Assembly (NCBI GenBank): GCA_947447465.1
Contig: CANFKE010000034.1
Span: forward strand, 1-46,176
DNA length: 46,176 bases
Reading direction: 5' to 3'
Origin: Chitinophagaceae bacterium
GTDB lineage: Bacteria; Bacteroidota; Bacteroidia; Chitinophagales; Chitinophagaceae
The stretch's first letter is position 1, and each line of letters begins with the position of its first letter. Positions 14,959 to 24,208 of this stretch are shown piece by piece. The notes beneath the pieces are model-generated. The model searched no databases, was not told where the DNA came from, and worked only from the letters and a program-made list of their open reading frames with translations. A program made the translations under genes and the position numbers.

Positions 14959-17898
14959 CTACCGTATAAGAGTCACATCACCTTTGGCAATAAGTTCTTT
15001 ATCGCCGCAATCGTATGTTACAAAGTAATAGTACACGCCCATATCCTGTGGCACGCCGTTGCATTTACCATCCCAGGCCATATTGCTATTGGTAGATTCG
15101 AAAACGGTCTGTCCCCAACGATTGGTGACACGGAAATTATGGAATCTGTGATATCCCTGATAGATCGGTCGGAACAGATCATTTTTACCGTCTCCGTTAG
15201 GCGTAAATGCTGATGGAAAACTTACTGTACAGCAGTAATCCGGGGTCAGCAACATACTATCTATTCCCACACAGCCAAATGCATCAGCAACTTTTAGTGA
15301 TACATAACCACGTATCTCTACCTTACCCCAAACATCTGCACCAACGTTCTGTGCAAAGAAATGCGATGGTGACCAGGTGTAACTATGCGAGTAATTGAAA
15401 GAATCTGCTCTAAACTCAACACTATCTTCCAGACATAATGGACCATCGCCTACTATTCTGAAACGAGCATCGGGCACCGCATGTACTTTAACAGTATCAG
15501 CTACTGTTTCGCTCTTACAGCCGGCTACAGAAATACCATAGATCTTTATGACCTTTATTCCAGGTGTACTCCAACTCACGGTATATGGTCCGCCGCTATT
15601 AGAATTATGTGTTATGATGTTGGCACCTGCGAAATCCCAAACGTAGGTAGAAGCATTGTCTGAATGCGATGTGAGCGCCAGACCGACCGTATCTCCCAAA
15701 CAAACATTTTCCTTTATATAAGGATCCACTACAGGAGTAGGAGAAACCGATATGCGCAATGTATCGTAATTAGCACAGAAGTTAGCGTTGTCACCGATAC
15801 GTAATATCACGTCCTGCAGGTTTACCGAATCGAAACGAACAACTACTGATGTTGAAGAAGCGGAACCGCTGACAAAAGATGCGCCTTGTGGTAATGTCCA
15901 TGTAAAGCCTGCACCAATAGGTGTTGCTCCTGCATAACTCAATGTAAGCGTATCGAACTGACAAACATAGGGTCTGCTCTGTGTAATAGTGAAGGTAGGG
16001 AGGAACATTGTTGTTACTGTAAGCGGCGAAGGATTGCTGATACATCCGTTCACTGTTTGCGTAACATACCATGTAGTATTGCCCGAAACTGTGGTGGGTG
16101 GTACCGGAGCTGTATTACTACCAATGCCACCAGGCGTTGTATACCAAAGCAGATTGCTACCTATTGCAGTAAGTGCCGGCGCAGGGAAGAACTGACAATA
16201 AGCGGTATCTGCGGTGATAGGTGGTAATGGCTTTTGCTTTACAGTAACGATATCTCTTGTACTATCACTGGTGCAACCGAGAACGGTCTGAGTAACATAA
16301 TAAGTATCTACCCTAGCCAATGTAGTGGATGGCACAGGTGTAGCTGCTGTAGGGGCTGTAATGCCCGGGCCATACCAAAGCAGGGAGGTACCTGTTGCCA
16401 CCAATGGAACTGAAGGATCCAATTGGCAGTAAGTAGGAGGTGTTACAACAGGGGCTGCCGGTTTTGCATTGACAGTCACAACAAAAGCGGCACGCGGGCT
16501 CTCACAACCGGTATCGGTTTGAGTAGCATATATGGTAGTAACACCCGCAACTGCGGTATTAACAGTTGGTTGTGTAGTACTACCTGTTCCACCTGTTGCC
16601 GTTGTGTACCATTTAATATTAGTGCCGGTAGCTGTTAACGGAGTGTATGTTCTGTATTGGCAATAAGTAGCCGTACCTGCTAGAGCGGGTGCCGGAGGAG
16701 TCTGGTGCACCACAGTAGTGAACGACGCGCGATTACTTTCACAACCTGATACTATCTGGCTTACCCATGTAGTAGTAGTGCCTGCAACGGCAGTATTGAC
16801 CGTAGGTGTTGTTGTACTTGCAGTTCCACCGGTAGCGGTCGTGTACCAGTTAAGTGTGCCTGTAGCACCGGTCACTACAAACGGAATGAATGTTTCTCCT
16901 GAGCAGTATGGTGAATGACCCGTGAGAACAGGAGTTGCAGGAGGAGTGCCCACTATTACCTGTATAGCTGCAGCAGGACTAATACATGTACCTGATCCCT
17001 GACGAACATAATAAGTAGTAGTGCCTGTTGCAGCCGTAGAAGGTGTAGGAGCACCTGCCAATGGCGCAGTAGTTGTATCGGTGTACCAGGTATATGGTCC
17101 GCCGCCACTAGCCGTAAGCGGTGTTGCTGTTGCACCCAGACAATAGTTAACAGGGGAAACTACTGTAGGAGCCGGAGAAGTACTGGTAGCCACTACATGC
17201 ACATCTTTAATGCGCTGATCACTGAAATAAAGACCTGTACTTGAACTGAATCCGAAGTAACCGTTGATGGTCATCGGGTACACACCAGTGATAATTGGTG
17301 TTGTAGAATAGTTGACATACACATTGATAGTACCTGCTGTGTAATCTACCTTAACGTGGTGCCAGGTACCATCTGTAATATAGAACTGATTAGTAGCCAC
17401 TGTTCCCAACCTACCCGTGGTAGAACCCTCTACATAAGAAGTGACCGTTCCATTGTACCCTAGTAGGGTGATCAAAGGGTTATCAGGACCAGCAGCACTG
17501 TTGTTGTCGTATGTATCCAATACCAGAATAAGACCGTTAGCATTGTTAGGAATACCGCAACCACCACCACCGGTTACTGTAACCGGCGGATTGCTCAGGT
17601 ACCAGAATGCGATACCATCGGCAACAGGTGTTCCCGGTGTAATAACTATCTTATAATCAAAATCAACAGTGAAATGGCCGCAAGTTGTCAGATTGGTAGG
17701 TGTATTATAATAAACATAACCGTTTTGTGTGCTTGCAGGCGGGGTAAGCCTAAGCGTACTATCAATTGCAGTAGATGAACCTCCTAAGATCCATCCGGTA
17801 GTACCAATAGGATAACCGGTCAAAGTAGCAGTGAACTGGGCAAAAAGTGAACCGGAAATAAATGTACTTACCAGTAAGAGTAAAAATATCTTTTTCAT
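14959..17898 (-). CDS. T9SS-secreted protein: lectin-like domain, Ig_7 repeats, type B (CHU_C) sorting domain
   Basis: 979 aa with a signal peptide (cleavage after SLFAQ, about residue 21). Residues 22-240 look like an L-type lectin/concanavalin fold: VADGIAFWYLSNP, LDTYDNN, TDGTWHHVKVDYTAGTINVYV, GYFGFSSSTG. Five CHU_C-associated Ig-like units of 75-80 residues follow, each with YCQ/YCLG, a WYTTATGG-like centre and a YYVTQT-GC end. Two PKD-like units come next. The last 91 residues form the gliding-motility C-terminal (type B) sorting domain: FPSAFTPNGDGKNDLFRP ... VTNRWGQTVFES ... GVYYYFV. T9SS type B cargo is usually delivered with a PorP/SprF partner, which is not in this window. The lectin domain suggests glycan binding at the cell surface. 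Confidence 0.88.
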   Translation of the reverse strand: MKKIFLLLLVSTFISGSLFAQFTATLTGYPIGTTGWILGGSSTAIDSTLRLTPPASTQNGYVYYNTPTNLTTCGHFTVDFDYKIVITPGTPVADGIAFWYLSNPPVTVTGGGGCGIPNNANGLILVLDTYDNNSAAGPDNPLITLLGYNGTVTSYVEGSTTGRLGTVATNQFYITDGTWHHVKVDYTAGTINVYVNYSTTPIITGVYPMTINGYFGFSSSTGLYFSDQRIKDVHVVATSTSPAPTVVSPVNYCLGATATPLTASGGGPYTWYTDTTTAPLAGAPTPSTAATGTTTYYVRQGSGTCISPAAAIQVIVGTPPATPVLTGHSPYCSGETFIPFVVTGATGTLNWYTTATGGTASTTTPTVNTAVAGTTTTWVSQIVSGCESNRASFTTVVHQTPPAPALAGTATYCQYRTYTPLTATGTNIKWYTTATGGTGSTTQPTVNTAVAGVTTIYATQTDTGCESPRAAFVVTVNAKPAAPVVTPPTYCQLDPSVPLVATGTSLLWYGPGITAPTAATPVPSTTLARVDTYYVTQTVLGCTSDSTRDIVTVKQKPLPPITADTAYCQFFPAPALTAIGSNLLWYTTPGGIGSNTAPVPPTTVSGNTTWYVTQTVNGCISNPSPLTVTTMFLPTFTITQSRPYVCQFDTLTLSYAGATPIGAGFTWTLPQGASFVSGSASSTSVVVRFDSVNLQDVILRIGDNANFCANYDTLRISVSPTPVVDPYIKENVCLGDTVGLALTSHSDNASTYVWDFAGANIITHNSNSGGPYTVSWSTPGIKVIKIYGISVAGCKSETVADTVKVHAVPDARFRIVGDGPLCLEDSVEFRADSFNYSHSYTWSPSHFFAQNVGADVWGKVEIRGYVSLKVADAFGCVGIDSMLLTPDYCCTVSFPSAFTPNGDGKNDLFRPIYQGYHRFHNFRVTNRWGQTVFESTNSNMAWDGKCNGVPQDMGVYYYFVTYDCGDKELIAKGDVTLIR

Positions 17899-18110
17899 AT
17901 TATTATTTCAAAAGTATAAACAGGGATAGTCAATAAAACATTCAACTTATATTAAATATTATTTCTGTAAAATTACTACGAATATTATTTAAGAGTTCGT
18001 GACCAAGTCCGAATAAGTTCTACATGACCTTTATAGTTATCAAGCAATAAGACAGCAATATATCTACAATAGGATGGGTAGTTTTACCAGAATTAGTTCT
18101 ACAATACCAA

Positions 18111-18127
18111 CTTTTCAGACAAAGATA
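18111..18127 (-). promoter_or_regulatory. Candidate promoter/leader element of the 979-residue T9SS gene
   Basis: On the minus strand, TATCTTTG (18127-18120) matches TAnnTTTG exactly and is followed by TCTGAAAAG. The same arrangement is found at 14803-14819. The leader would be about 210 nt. The remaining bases of the 346-bp gap 17899-18244 show only AT-rich sequence and the typA terminator. Confidence 0.42.
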
Positions 18128-18186
18128 GTAAGATATAAGTTACTCATTCCGTGCATTTTATATCACTACTGTAGCCGCATGAATTT

Positions 18187-18214
18187 AAAAAACCCCGCAT
18201 CCTGAGATGCGGGG
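18187..18214 (-). terminator. Rho-independent terminator of typA
   Basis: Arms CCCCGCAT (18193-18200) and ATGCGGGG (18207-18214) with loop CCTGAG are followed on the minus strand by six T. The structure lies 31 bp after the stop codon. Confidence 0.93.
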
Positions 18215-18244
18215 TGTACTAAACAATGCAAGAACTTAATATTA

Positions 18245-20053
18245 TTAAGCTTCTGATTTCATCATCTTAGAAGCTTTCTTTCTGTCTTCTTCACCCAACT
18301 GGATCTTACGGAGACGCATGTTCAGAGGAGTTACCTCAATGCACTCATCCTGCTGTATATACTCCATACACTCTTCAAGGGTCATCAGGATCTTTGGTGT
18401 GATACGAACTGAATCATCAGTACCACTAGAACGCATGTTGGTCAATTTCTTGGTTTCCGCTACGTTCACCACCAGATCTCCCGGCTTGATGTGCTCACCA
18501 ATGATCTGACCTTCGTACAATTCCTGACCCGGATCGATAAAGAATGCACCACGGTCCTGCAACTTGTCGATAGAATAACCTGTTGCTTTACCGGCAGACT
18601 TAGCGATCAATACACCATTGTTACGGCCCGGAATAAATCCTTTCCAAGGCTTGTATTCTGCAAAACGGTGTGCCATTACTGCTTCACCCTGAGTGTTGGT
18701 CAACATCTGAGAACGAAGACCGATAAGACCACGTGAAGGAATATCGAATTCAAGATGCTGCATTTCACCCTTGGTTTCCATGATCAGCATTTCGCCCTTA
18801 CGCTGTGTTACCAGGTCGATGACCTTACCACTGAATTCAGCAGGAACGTCAACTACCAGTACTTCATAAGGTTCGTTTTTCTTACCATCTATTTCTTTGG
18901 TAATAACCTGTGGCTGACCAACGGTCAACTCATAACCTTCACGACGCATAGTTTCCACCAATACGCTCAGGTGAAGGATACCACGACCATATACCAGGAA
19001 TTTATCTGCATCGTCAGTTTCCTGAACGCGAAGTGCCAGATTCTTTTCCAGTTCCTTCATTAACCTGTCACGGATGTGACGGCTGGTAACGAACTTACCT
19101 TCTTTACCAAAGAAAGGAGAGTTGTTGATAGAGAACTGCATGTTCATTGTAGGCTCATCGATAGGTATGATGGCTACTGCTTCAGGATTTTCAGCATCAG
19201 CGATAGTTTCGCCGATCTGGAAACCTTCGATACCCACTACCGCACAGATATCTCCGCACTGTACTTCGGTAACGCGCTTCTTACCCATGTCAACGAATAC
19301 ATATAATTCCTTAACGCGGCTACGCTGCATTGTACCATCGATCTTGCACAACATAACTGGCTGACCTTCTTTAAGCACACCACGAGTGATCTTACCGATG
19401 GCAATACGACCGAGGAATGAAGAATAGTCGAGTGAAGTGATCTGCAACTGAACCGGACCATCAACAACGGTAGGTGCAGGTACTTTTTCTATGATCGTAT
19501 CCAACAATACAGTGATATCTTCAGTAGGGGTCAATGAAGTATTGAACCAACCCTGCTTAGATGAACCATATATTGTAGGGAAATTAAGCTGCTCTTCTGT
19601 TGCGTCGAGCTGGAAGAATAATTCAAATACTGAATCATGAACTTCATCAGGACGGCAATTAGGCTTATCTACTTTATTAATAACAACGATAGGACGCAGA
19701 TTGAGGTTCAATGCCTTCTGCAATACGAAACGAGTTTGTGGCATAGGGCCTTCGAACGCATCTACCAGCAACAAAACACCATCAGCCATCTTCAGTACAC
19801 GCTCCACTTCACCACCAAAATCGGCGTGACCCGGAGTATCAATTACGTTGATCTTTACACCCTTGTAAGTAACAGAAACGTTTTTTGCCAAAATGGTGAT
19901 ACCGCGCTCACGCTCCAGGTCATTGCTGTCCATGATAAGGTCGCCGGTTTCCTGATTTTCGCGGAAAACGTTAGTAGTGTGCAAAATTTTATCCACCAGA
20001 GTTGTCTTACCGTGGTCAACGTGCGCAATGATGGCAATGTTACGAATATCCAT
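18245..20053 (-). CDS. typA: Translational GTPase TypA/BipA
   Basis: 602 aa, typical of TypA/BipA, a ribosome-binding GTPase of the EF-G/LepA superfamily used in ribosome assembly and stress or cold adaptation. The start at 20053 gives [19 protein letters not shown], which puts the G1 loop AHVDHGKT at residues 10-17 as in the family. The frame runs open upstream to 20164, but that stretch overlaps an exact -7 box and is not conserved-looking. Further GTPase motifs are [12 protein letters not shown] (G3) and NKVDKP (G4). Domain II, the EF-G-like V domain and the C-terminal domain ([20 protein letters not shown]) follow in order. It is a monocistronic unit with its own promoter and terminator. 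Confidence 0.97.
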   Translation of the reverse strand: MDIRNIAIIAHVDHGKTTLVDKILHTTNVFRENQETGDLIMDSNDLERERGITILAKNVSVTYKGVKINVIDTPGHADFGGEVERVLKMADGVLLLVDAFEGPMPQTRFVLQKALNLNLRPIVVINKVDKPNCRPDEVHDSVFELFFQLDATEEQLNFPTIYGSSKQGWFNTSLTPTEDITVLLDTIIEKVPAPTVVDGPVQLQITSLDYSSFLGRIAIGKITRGVLKEGQPVMLCKIDGTMQRSRVKELYVFVDMGKKRVTEVQCGDICAVVGIEGFQIGETIADAENPEAVAIIPIDEPTMNMQFSINNSPFFGKEGKFVTSRHIRDRLMKELEKNLALRVQETDDADKFLVYGRGILHLSVLVETMRREGYELTVGQPQVITKEIDGKKNEPYEVLVVDVPAEFSGKVIDLVTQRKGEMLIMETKGEMQHLEFDIPSRGLIGLRSQMLTNTQGEAVMAHRFAEYKPWKGFIPGRNNGVLIAKSAGKATGYSIDKLQDRGAFFIDPGQELYEGQIIGEHIKPGDLVVNVAETKKLTNMRSSGTDDSVRITPKILMTLEECMEYIQQDECIEVTPLNMRLRKIQLGEEDRKKASKMMKSEA

Positions 20054-20161
20054 AAAAAACTTCCAATATACCTTGTAAAGGGTATGATTTTTTTGTAATT
20101 TGCTCCTAAAAATAACCCTCCCTGGCGAAGCAATCAGGAAGGGCCGATTTATTTCAGGCTG

Positions 20162-20169
20162 CAAAAGTA
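20162..20169 (-). promoter_or_regulatory. -7 box of the typA promoter
   Basis: The minus strand reads TACTTTTG, an exact TAnnTTTG match, with a T-run about 18 bp upstream in place of TTTG. It implies a leader of about 100 nt and supports the internal ATG at 20053 as the typA start. Confidence 0.55.
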
Positions 20170-20329
20170 CGGAAATACTTTAATAAAAAGACATGTTTGA
20201 CCTTCCCGGTTGTTATAAAAACATTAAGGTTATTCTTTAAGTCTTATATTCCCGATCTGTGAAAGGATAATTCCCCTGACGAATATGGAGCGCACGTAAT
20301 TGTCCGGTCTTTTCATTCAACTACCTTCC

Positions 20330-20443
20330 TCAATTGGGGGTCATTGAGTTAAGCAGTACCCACAAGGCACTCATAAGAAATATAAATGCCAGTAGCAAGT
20401 AGCCGATCAGCATTCTTATCTGTTTAGGTGTGTATTTGCTCAT
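20330..20443 (-). CDS. 37-residue single-pass membrane peptide
   Basis: A short frame runs from ATG at 20443 to TGA at 20330. It begins MSKYTPKQIR, continues with a hydrophobic helix (about residues 11-33: MLIGYLLLAFIFLMSALWVL plus L and N) and ends NSMTPN. The positive N-terminus and single helix fit a small inner-membrane protein with a cytoplasmic N-terminus. It sits alone between typA and a lipoprotein gene, 25 bp downstream of the lipoprotein terminator. No function is known to me. Codon use looks normal for the neighbourhood, and no competing gene overlaps it. Confidence rests on topology and on the lack of an alternative. Confidence 0.5.
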   Translation of the reverse strand: MSKYTPKQIRMLIGYLLLAFIFLMSALWVLLNSMTPN

Positions 20444-20468
20444 TGTTGCAAAAGTAATAAAATAAAAA

Positions 20469-20500
20469 TGCCTGCCCTTTACTGAGGTAAGGGGCAGGCA
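20469..20500 (-). terminator. Terminator of the lipoprotein gene
   Basis: Arms TGCCTGCCC (20469-20477) and GGGCAGGCA (20492-20500) are followed on the minus strand by TTTTTATTTTATT. The stem lies 16 bp after the stop codon. Confidence 0.9.
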
Positions 20501-20516
20501 TAAATTTACAGATAAG

Positions 20517-21365
20517 TTATTTCATAGGCTCAGCAGCCGCCATGTTGAAAGAACGGGTAGCTGTGGTCATAGGACCTTCTACTGCTTTACCATCCTTATC
20601 CAACAGCGTCAATGTTACCTTGCACTTGCCGGTTCCCAGATTTTGTATGAAGTTAGACTCCCATGTACCAATAGTAACTGTAGTGTCTATCTTCAGATCT
20701 TCGTTCATGATCTGTGCCTTCACTTTATAGCCGTCGGCACCCAGAGTGGTATTCATTACATAGAAATCGAGCAATACATTAGCTGTGTCCTTACCAATAT
20801 AATCGCCCTTAGGACGGCTGTAGAACAGCATAGGTGTTTTAGGATCGTCCAGCTTTTTGTAGTTACCCTTCTCGTCTATCTTGAAGTGCAAGACCACAGC
20901 AGCCTCTTTATTTTTCAACGACTCATGGTAAGAGCGGCTGAGGAAGCCAACCAGATAATGCTCTGTATTGTTGGCAACGGTCACTTCATTCTTTGGTTCG
21001 TACAATGCCTTGTAAGGCGCATTGTCAAGAATGAAATGTATGTGCTGTCCCTTGTCTGAATTATTGCAGCCCTTTCCGCTGTTGTCAGCCGTCTGCGCTT
21101 TCAATTCGTATCCTTTTACATCAAAGTTGAAGGTGATCTTAGCGGAATCCTTACCTACCTTTTCTGCTGTTGTTGATCTTATAGCCAGCTTCGCTTCCTT
21201 GAACTCAGGCGAAGTACCTACTTTGGCAATGGCAACTGCAGCACGTGGCGTTGCTTTAGTAGAATCGGTAGCAGACTTTTTACCGTCTGTGCCCGCATTG
21301 TTACATGCAGTAAGACCCATTGTGGCTACTGCAGCAATTGCAGATAATCGTACTAAATTTTTCAT
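20517..21365 (-). CDS. Lipoprotein of unknown function
   Basis: 282 aa. The lipobox LTAC places the lipidated cysteine at residue 21, after a short basic and hydrophobic signal. The mature N-terminus (NNAGTDGKKSATDSTKATP) is a flexible linker. The body contains KITFNFDVKGYELK, GQHIHFILDNAPY and HYLVGFLSRSYHESLKN, and then an apparently repeated half: NVLLDFYVMNTTLGADGYKVKAQI resembles the first beta unit. This suggests two similar beta-sandwich modules. A histidine pair in GQHIHF could bind a metal, but this is speculative. It is a single gene with its own terminator, probably anchored in the outer membrane facing the periplasm or surface. Confidence 0.75.
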   Translation of the reverse strand: MKNLVRLSAIAAVATMGLTACNNAGTDGKKSATDSTKATPRAAVAIAKVGTSPEFKEAKLAIRSTTAEKVGKDSAKITFNFDVKGYELKAQTADNSGKGCNNSDKGQHIHFILDNAPYKALYEPKNEVTVANNTEHYLVGFLSRSYHESLKNKEAAVVLHFKIDEKGNYKKLDDPKTPMLFYSRPKGDYIGKDTANVLLDFYVMNTTLGADGYKVKAQIMNEDLKIDTTVTIGTWESNFIQNLGTGKCKVTLTLLDKDGKAVEGPMTTATRSFNMAAAEPMK

Positions 21366-21444
21366 CTGTAGAATATTTGCAGCAAAATTAACTGCTTATT
21401 GCGGAATTTGCCGCAAAAAAGAAGCGAATGCACACCGCCTGCTA

Positions 21445-23916
21445 TCAATTCCCCATCACCGGCTGATTATTTAGGTAATTTTCCTCGTCTTTGTTTTTCT
21501 TAAATTCCAGTTTGCCGAACTTATAGGTAGCGCTGATACCTACAGACCTGTAGGGTACCTGACGAGCGCTGTAGGAAGTATAGCTGGCAGTAGCAATGGT
21601 GGTCACCTGGCTGGTATATTCATTGAAGAGGTTGGTAGCGGTAACACCTATGCTGGCTTTCTTATTCCAGAACTGCTTTCTGAAAGCCATAGTATAAGAT
21701 ATGTTTTGCGGCGACCTGCCCTGTATATTATTGGTAGCTGAATTGAAATTACCGAACGCCTCCGCTACCAGATCGTGCGGAAATACATAAGATATATTCA
21801 GGTTGATCCTTACTCTTATCCCGGCATCAATATTACCGCTGCCTATGCTGGTCATCAGGTAACGGTGTGTAGCAAAAAAGTTACCCCTAAGGCTTAGCTT
21901 GTCTTTAATATTGTATGACCCTGACATGTTAATGCCCGTATTGTATTCCGTACCCGTATTCTGCACATTAGTAACAGATACATTGGTGAATACAGAGTCA
22001 CCGGCACGATACTCCTGATAGAAAGTGGTGATCCTTTTATGGTCCTGAGTATTGATACGCTCTATCAATGCTATGTAAATATTACCCCTTTTGCCAAAGC
22101 TGCGATTATAGCCCAATTCGGTATTGTTTCCGATCTCAGGTTTCAGAAAAGGATTCCCTGTGGTAATGTTGTAAGGATCTGAACGGTTCAGAAAAGGATT
22201 GATATCACCATAGTCGGGGCGTTCCAAACGACGGGAATAAGACAGCTTTATAAATGCGTCTTTAAAGTCGTGAGAGAAGGTAAGTGTAGGGATCAGCGAA
22301 TTATAAGCCGGCACGGTAGTATTCGGATAATCTATCTTAGTGTCTGTATGCTCAAAGCGTAATCCCGCCTTCATTTTCAAAAAAGAAGATACCGGCATAG
22401 ATACAGAACCATAGCCCGCATAGACCGACCTATTGTATTGCAGGTGGTATGACTGGCCGCCGTCGTGCACATAGTCGCCATACAACGGACGAAGGTCATT
22501 GACATCTGCGATACTGGTTATATCCTGTAGCTGTGCTTTAGCTCCGGCTTCTAGATTGATCTTTGCCGATACCGGATGTGTATAATCAATTGTTATTGCC
22601 TGCTCATTATCTGTTCCGGGATTACTGCTGATCGTGCCATTGTAGGGAAGGTTATTGACATCAGATGTCAGCGTTTGTGAATAATCGGAATGTGGCCTTC
22701 CTATACTTGTACTGTAGAGTATATTCAGCTCTTGCCCTTCTTTCTTGAATTCCTTCTTATAGTTGAGACTGGCATCTATTGAATTTGTGTGAAAATTGCT
22801 CGTTGAATTACGGGTAATGGCAGGAACTGCTATACCTGCAGAATCTTCTGTAATTCGCGTTATACCGGACCCGCCATTGCCATAATGATTGTAGCTAAGT
22901 GATGCGGTGATATTATCTCGCTTAGTGATGCTCCAGTCGAAACCAATACCTCCCTGATAACCATCACGCTCAAAATCGGTATAACCATCCTGAACAAGGT
23001 GAGTAACCGCACCCCCGTTACCAATAGAAAGCCTGTCTTGTGTGGCCGGTGTGCGCGAGGGTATCTGCTTATTGCCACTGATGTAGGTATTGATACCCCA
23101 GTTGCCATGCCGGATATTAAGATTAGCAGATGCATTATTCAGTCTGGTTCCTCCCGAAAGATTGATGCTTCCATTAACACCTTGCATCTTATTGTCTTTA
23201 AGAATGATATTAATGATGCCTCCTGTACCCTGCGCATCGTATTTAGCACCCGGACTGGTAATGACCTCTATGCTCTTGATCTGACTACCCGGTATGGCCG
23301 CCAGCGCATCGGTGATACTATTGCCAAATACACTCGAGGGCTTACCATTTATGAGAAAACGTATATTGGCGTTGCCCTGCAACTCTACATTGCCGTCTAT
23401 ATCTACATTTACCTGCGGCACCTTCTTCAATATATCTAATGCCATGCCTCCCTGCGCGGTAATGTCATTAGCAGCATTATAGATCATCTTATCTATCTTA
23501 TTCTCTATTACTGGAGCGCTACCCGATATGGTCACAGACCTCAGGGTTTGCCCTACCGGCGATAATAGTATAGTACCCAAAGAGACGCCCTTTCCGGCAA
23601 CAGATATGCTATCTATCAGCTTCTTTCTATAACCTATGAATTCCACAGTTATTTTATAAGTACCCGCCTGAAGTCCTGTCACTGTAAACCGACCTGATGT
23701 ATCGGCAATTGCACCGCTGATCACTTTTTGTGACGCACGATCAGCAACTGTGATGGTAGTATATTCTATAGGTTGCTGTGTGATGCTGTCTATAATGCGC
23801 CCCTTAATATCTGCAGATACCTGAGCCATCATCTGCTCTGGGCTACTCACACACAGTAGGATCGATACAATAAAAAAGCAAATGATACTGCCCGACAGCC
23901 TGTGAAATGAGTACAT
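21445..23916 (-). CDS. TonB-dependent outer-membrane receptor, OMP_b-brl_3 type
   Basis: 823 aa. The signal peptide ends near MMAQ (about residue 32). Residues 33-115 are a carboxypeptidase-regulatory-like beta-sandwich: IKGRIIDSITQQPIEYTTIT ... DTSGRFTVTGLQAGTY. The plug domain follows (about 125-240: ALDILKKVPQVNVDIDGNVE, INGKPSSV, SIEVITSPGAKYDAQGTGG). The rest is a 22-strand-type barrel of the outer-membrane beta-barrel protein family (SRRLERPDYGDINPFLNRSD, ITGNPFLKPE). It imports an unknown substrate using TonB energy. No SusD partner is adjacent, so it is not a typical polysaccharide-utilisation pair. The N-terminus could alternatively start a few codons later, but the signal peptide fits the assigned ATG. 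Confidence 0.93.
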   Translation of the reverse strand: MYSFHRLSGSIICFFIVSILLCVSSPEQMMAQVSADIKGRIIDSITQQPIEYTTITVADRASQKVISGAIADTSGRFTVTGLQAGTYKITVEFIGYRKKLIDSISVAGKGVSLGTILLSPVGQTLRSVTISGSAPVIENKIDKMIYNAANDITAQGGMALDILKKVPQVNVDIDGNVELQGNANIRFLINGKPSSVFGNSITDALAAIPGSQIKSIEVITSPGAKYDAQGTGGIINIILKDNKMQGVNGSINLSGGTRLNNASANLNIRHGNWGINTYISGNKQIPSRTPATQDRLSIGNGGAVTHLVQDGYTDFERDGYQGGIGFDWSITKRDNITASLSYNHYGNGGSGITRITEDSAGIAVPAITRNSTSNFHTNSIDASLNYKKEFKKEGQELNILYSTSIGRPHSDYSQTLTSDVNNLPYNGTISSNPGTDNEQAITIDYTHPVSAKINLEAGAKAQLQDITSIADVNDLRPLYGDYVHDGGQSYHLQYNRSVYAGYGSVSMPVSSFLKMKAGLRFEHTDTKIDYPNTTVPAYNSLIPTLTFSHDFKDAFIKLSYSRRLERPDYGDINPFLNRSDPYNITTGNPFLKPEIGNNTELGYNRSFGKRGNIYIALIERINTQDHKRITTFYQEYRAGDSVFTNVSVTNVQNTGTEYNTGINMSGSYNIKDKLSLRGNFFATHRYLMTSIGSGNIDAGIRVRINLNISYVFPHDLVAEAFGNFNSATNNIQGRSPQNISYTMAFRKQFWNKKASIGVTATNLFNEYTSQVTTIATASYTSYSARQVPYRSVGISATYKFGKLEFKKNKDEENYLNNQPVMGN

Positions 23917-23959
23917 GGAATATCCTGTATTTTAGATCTACCCGCAATATGATAGGCTG

Positions 23960-23967
23960 CGAAAGTA
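23960..23967 (-). promoter_or_regulatory. Putative -7 box of the TonB receptor gene
   Basis: The minus strand reads TACTTTCG, 7 of 8 positions of TAnnTTTG, 43 bp before the start codon. Confidence 0.35.
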
Positions 23968-24178
23968 ATTAAAAATATAACGACGCGACAACTACAGCTT
24001 TACTGCAACTCCGGCATTTGACTGCTCCTGCCACCAGCTCACAGGCAGAGCGATTTTTAGTGATAGAATACTTAACAGACAGATAATTTGAAATAAAAGC
24101 TGCTTACTGTGAATGAGCCGATACGCATTTTTCGGAAAATTTTAATGATTCAACGAATTACATACGACAGGGATAAGT

Positions 24179-24186
24179 TACTTTTG
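24179..24186 (+). promoter_or_regulatory. -7 box of the kdnA-like gene
   Basis: TACTTTTG is an exact TAnnTTTG match 22 bp before the start codon. No TTTG is seen 19-20 bp further upstream. Confidence 0.45.
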
Positions 24187-24208
24187 CAAGTAATAAAAAC
24201 TAACATGT

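Noticed and set aside
20054..20164. N-terminal extension of TypA
   Set aside because: It overlaps an exact -7 promoter box, and the family begins at the MDIRN start at 20053.
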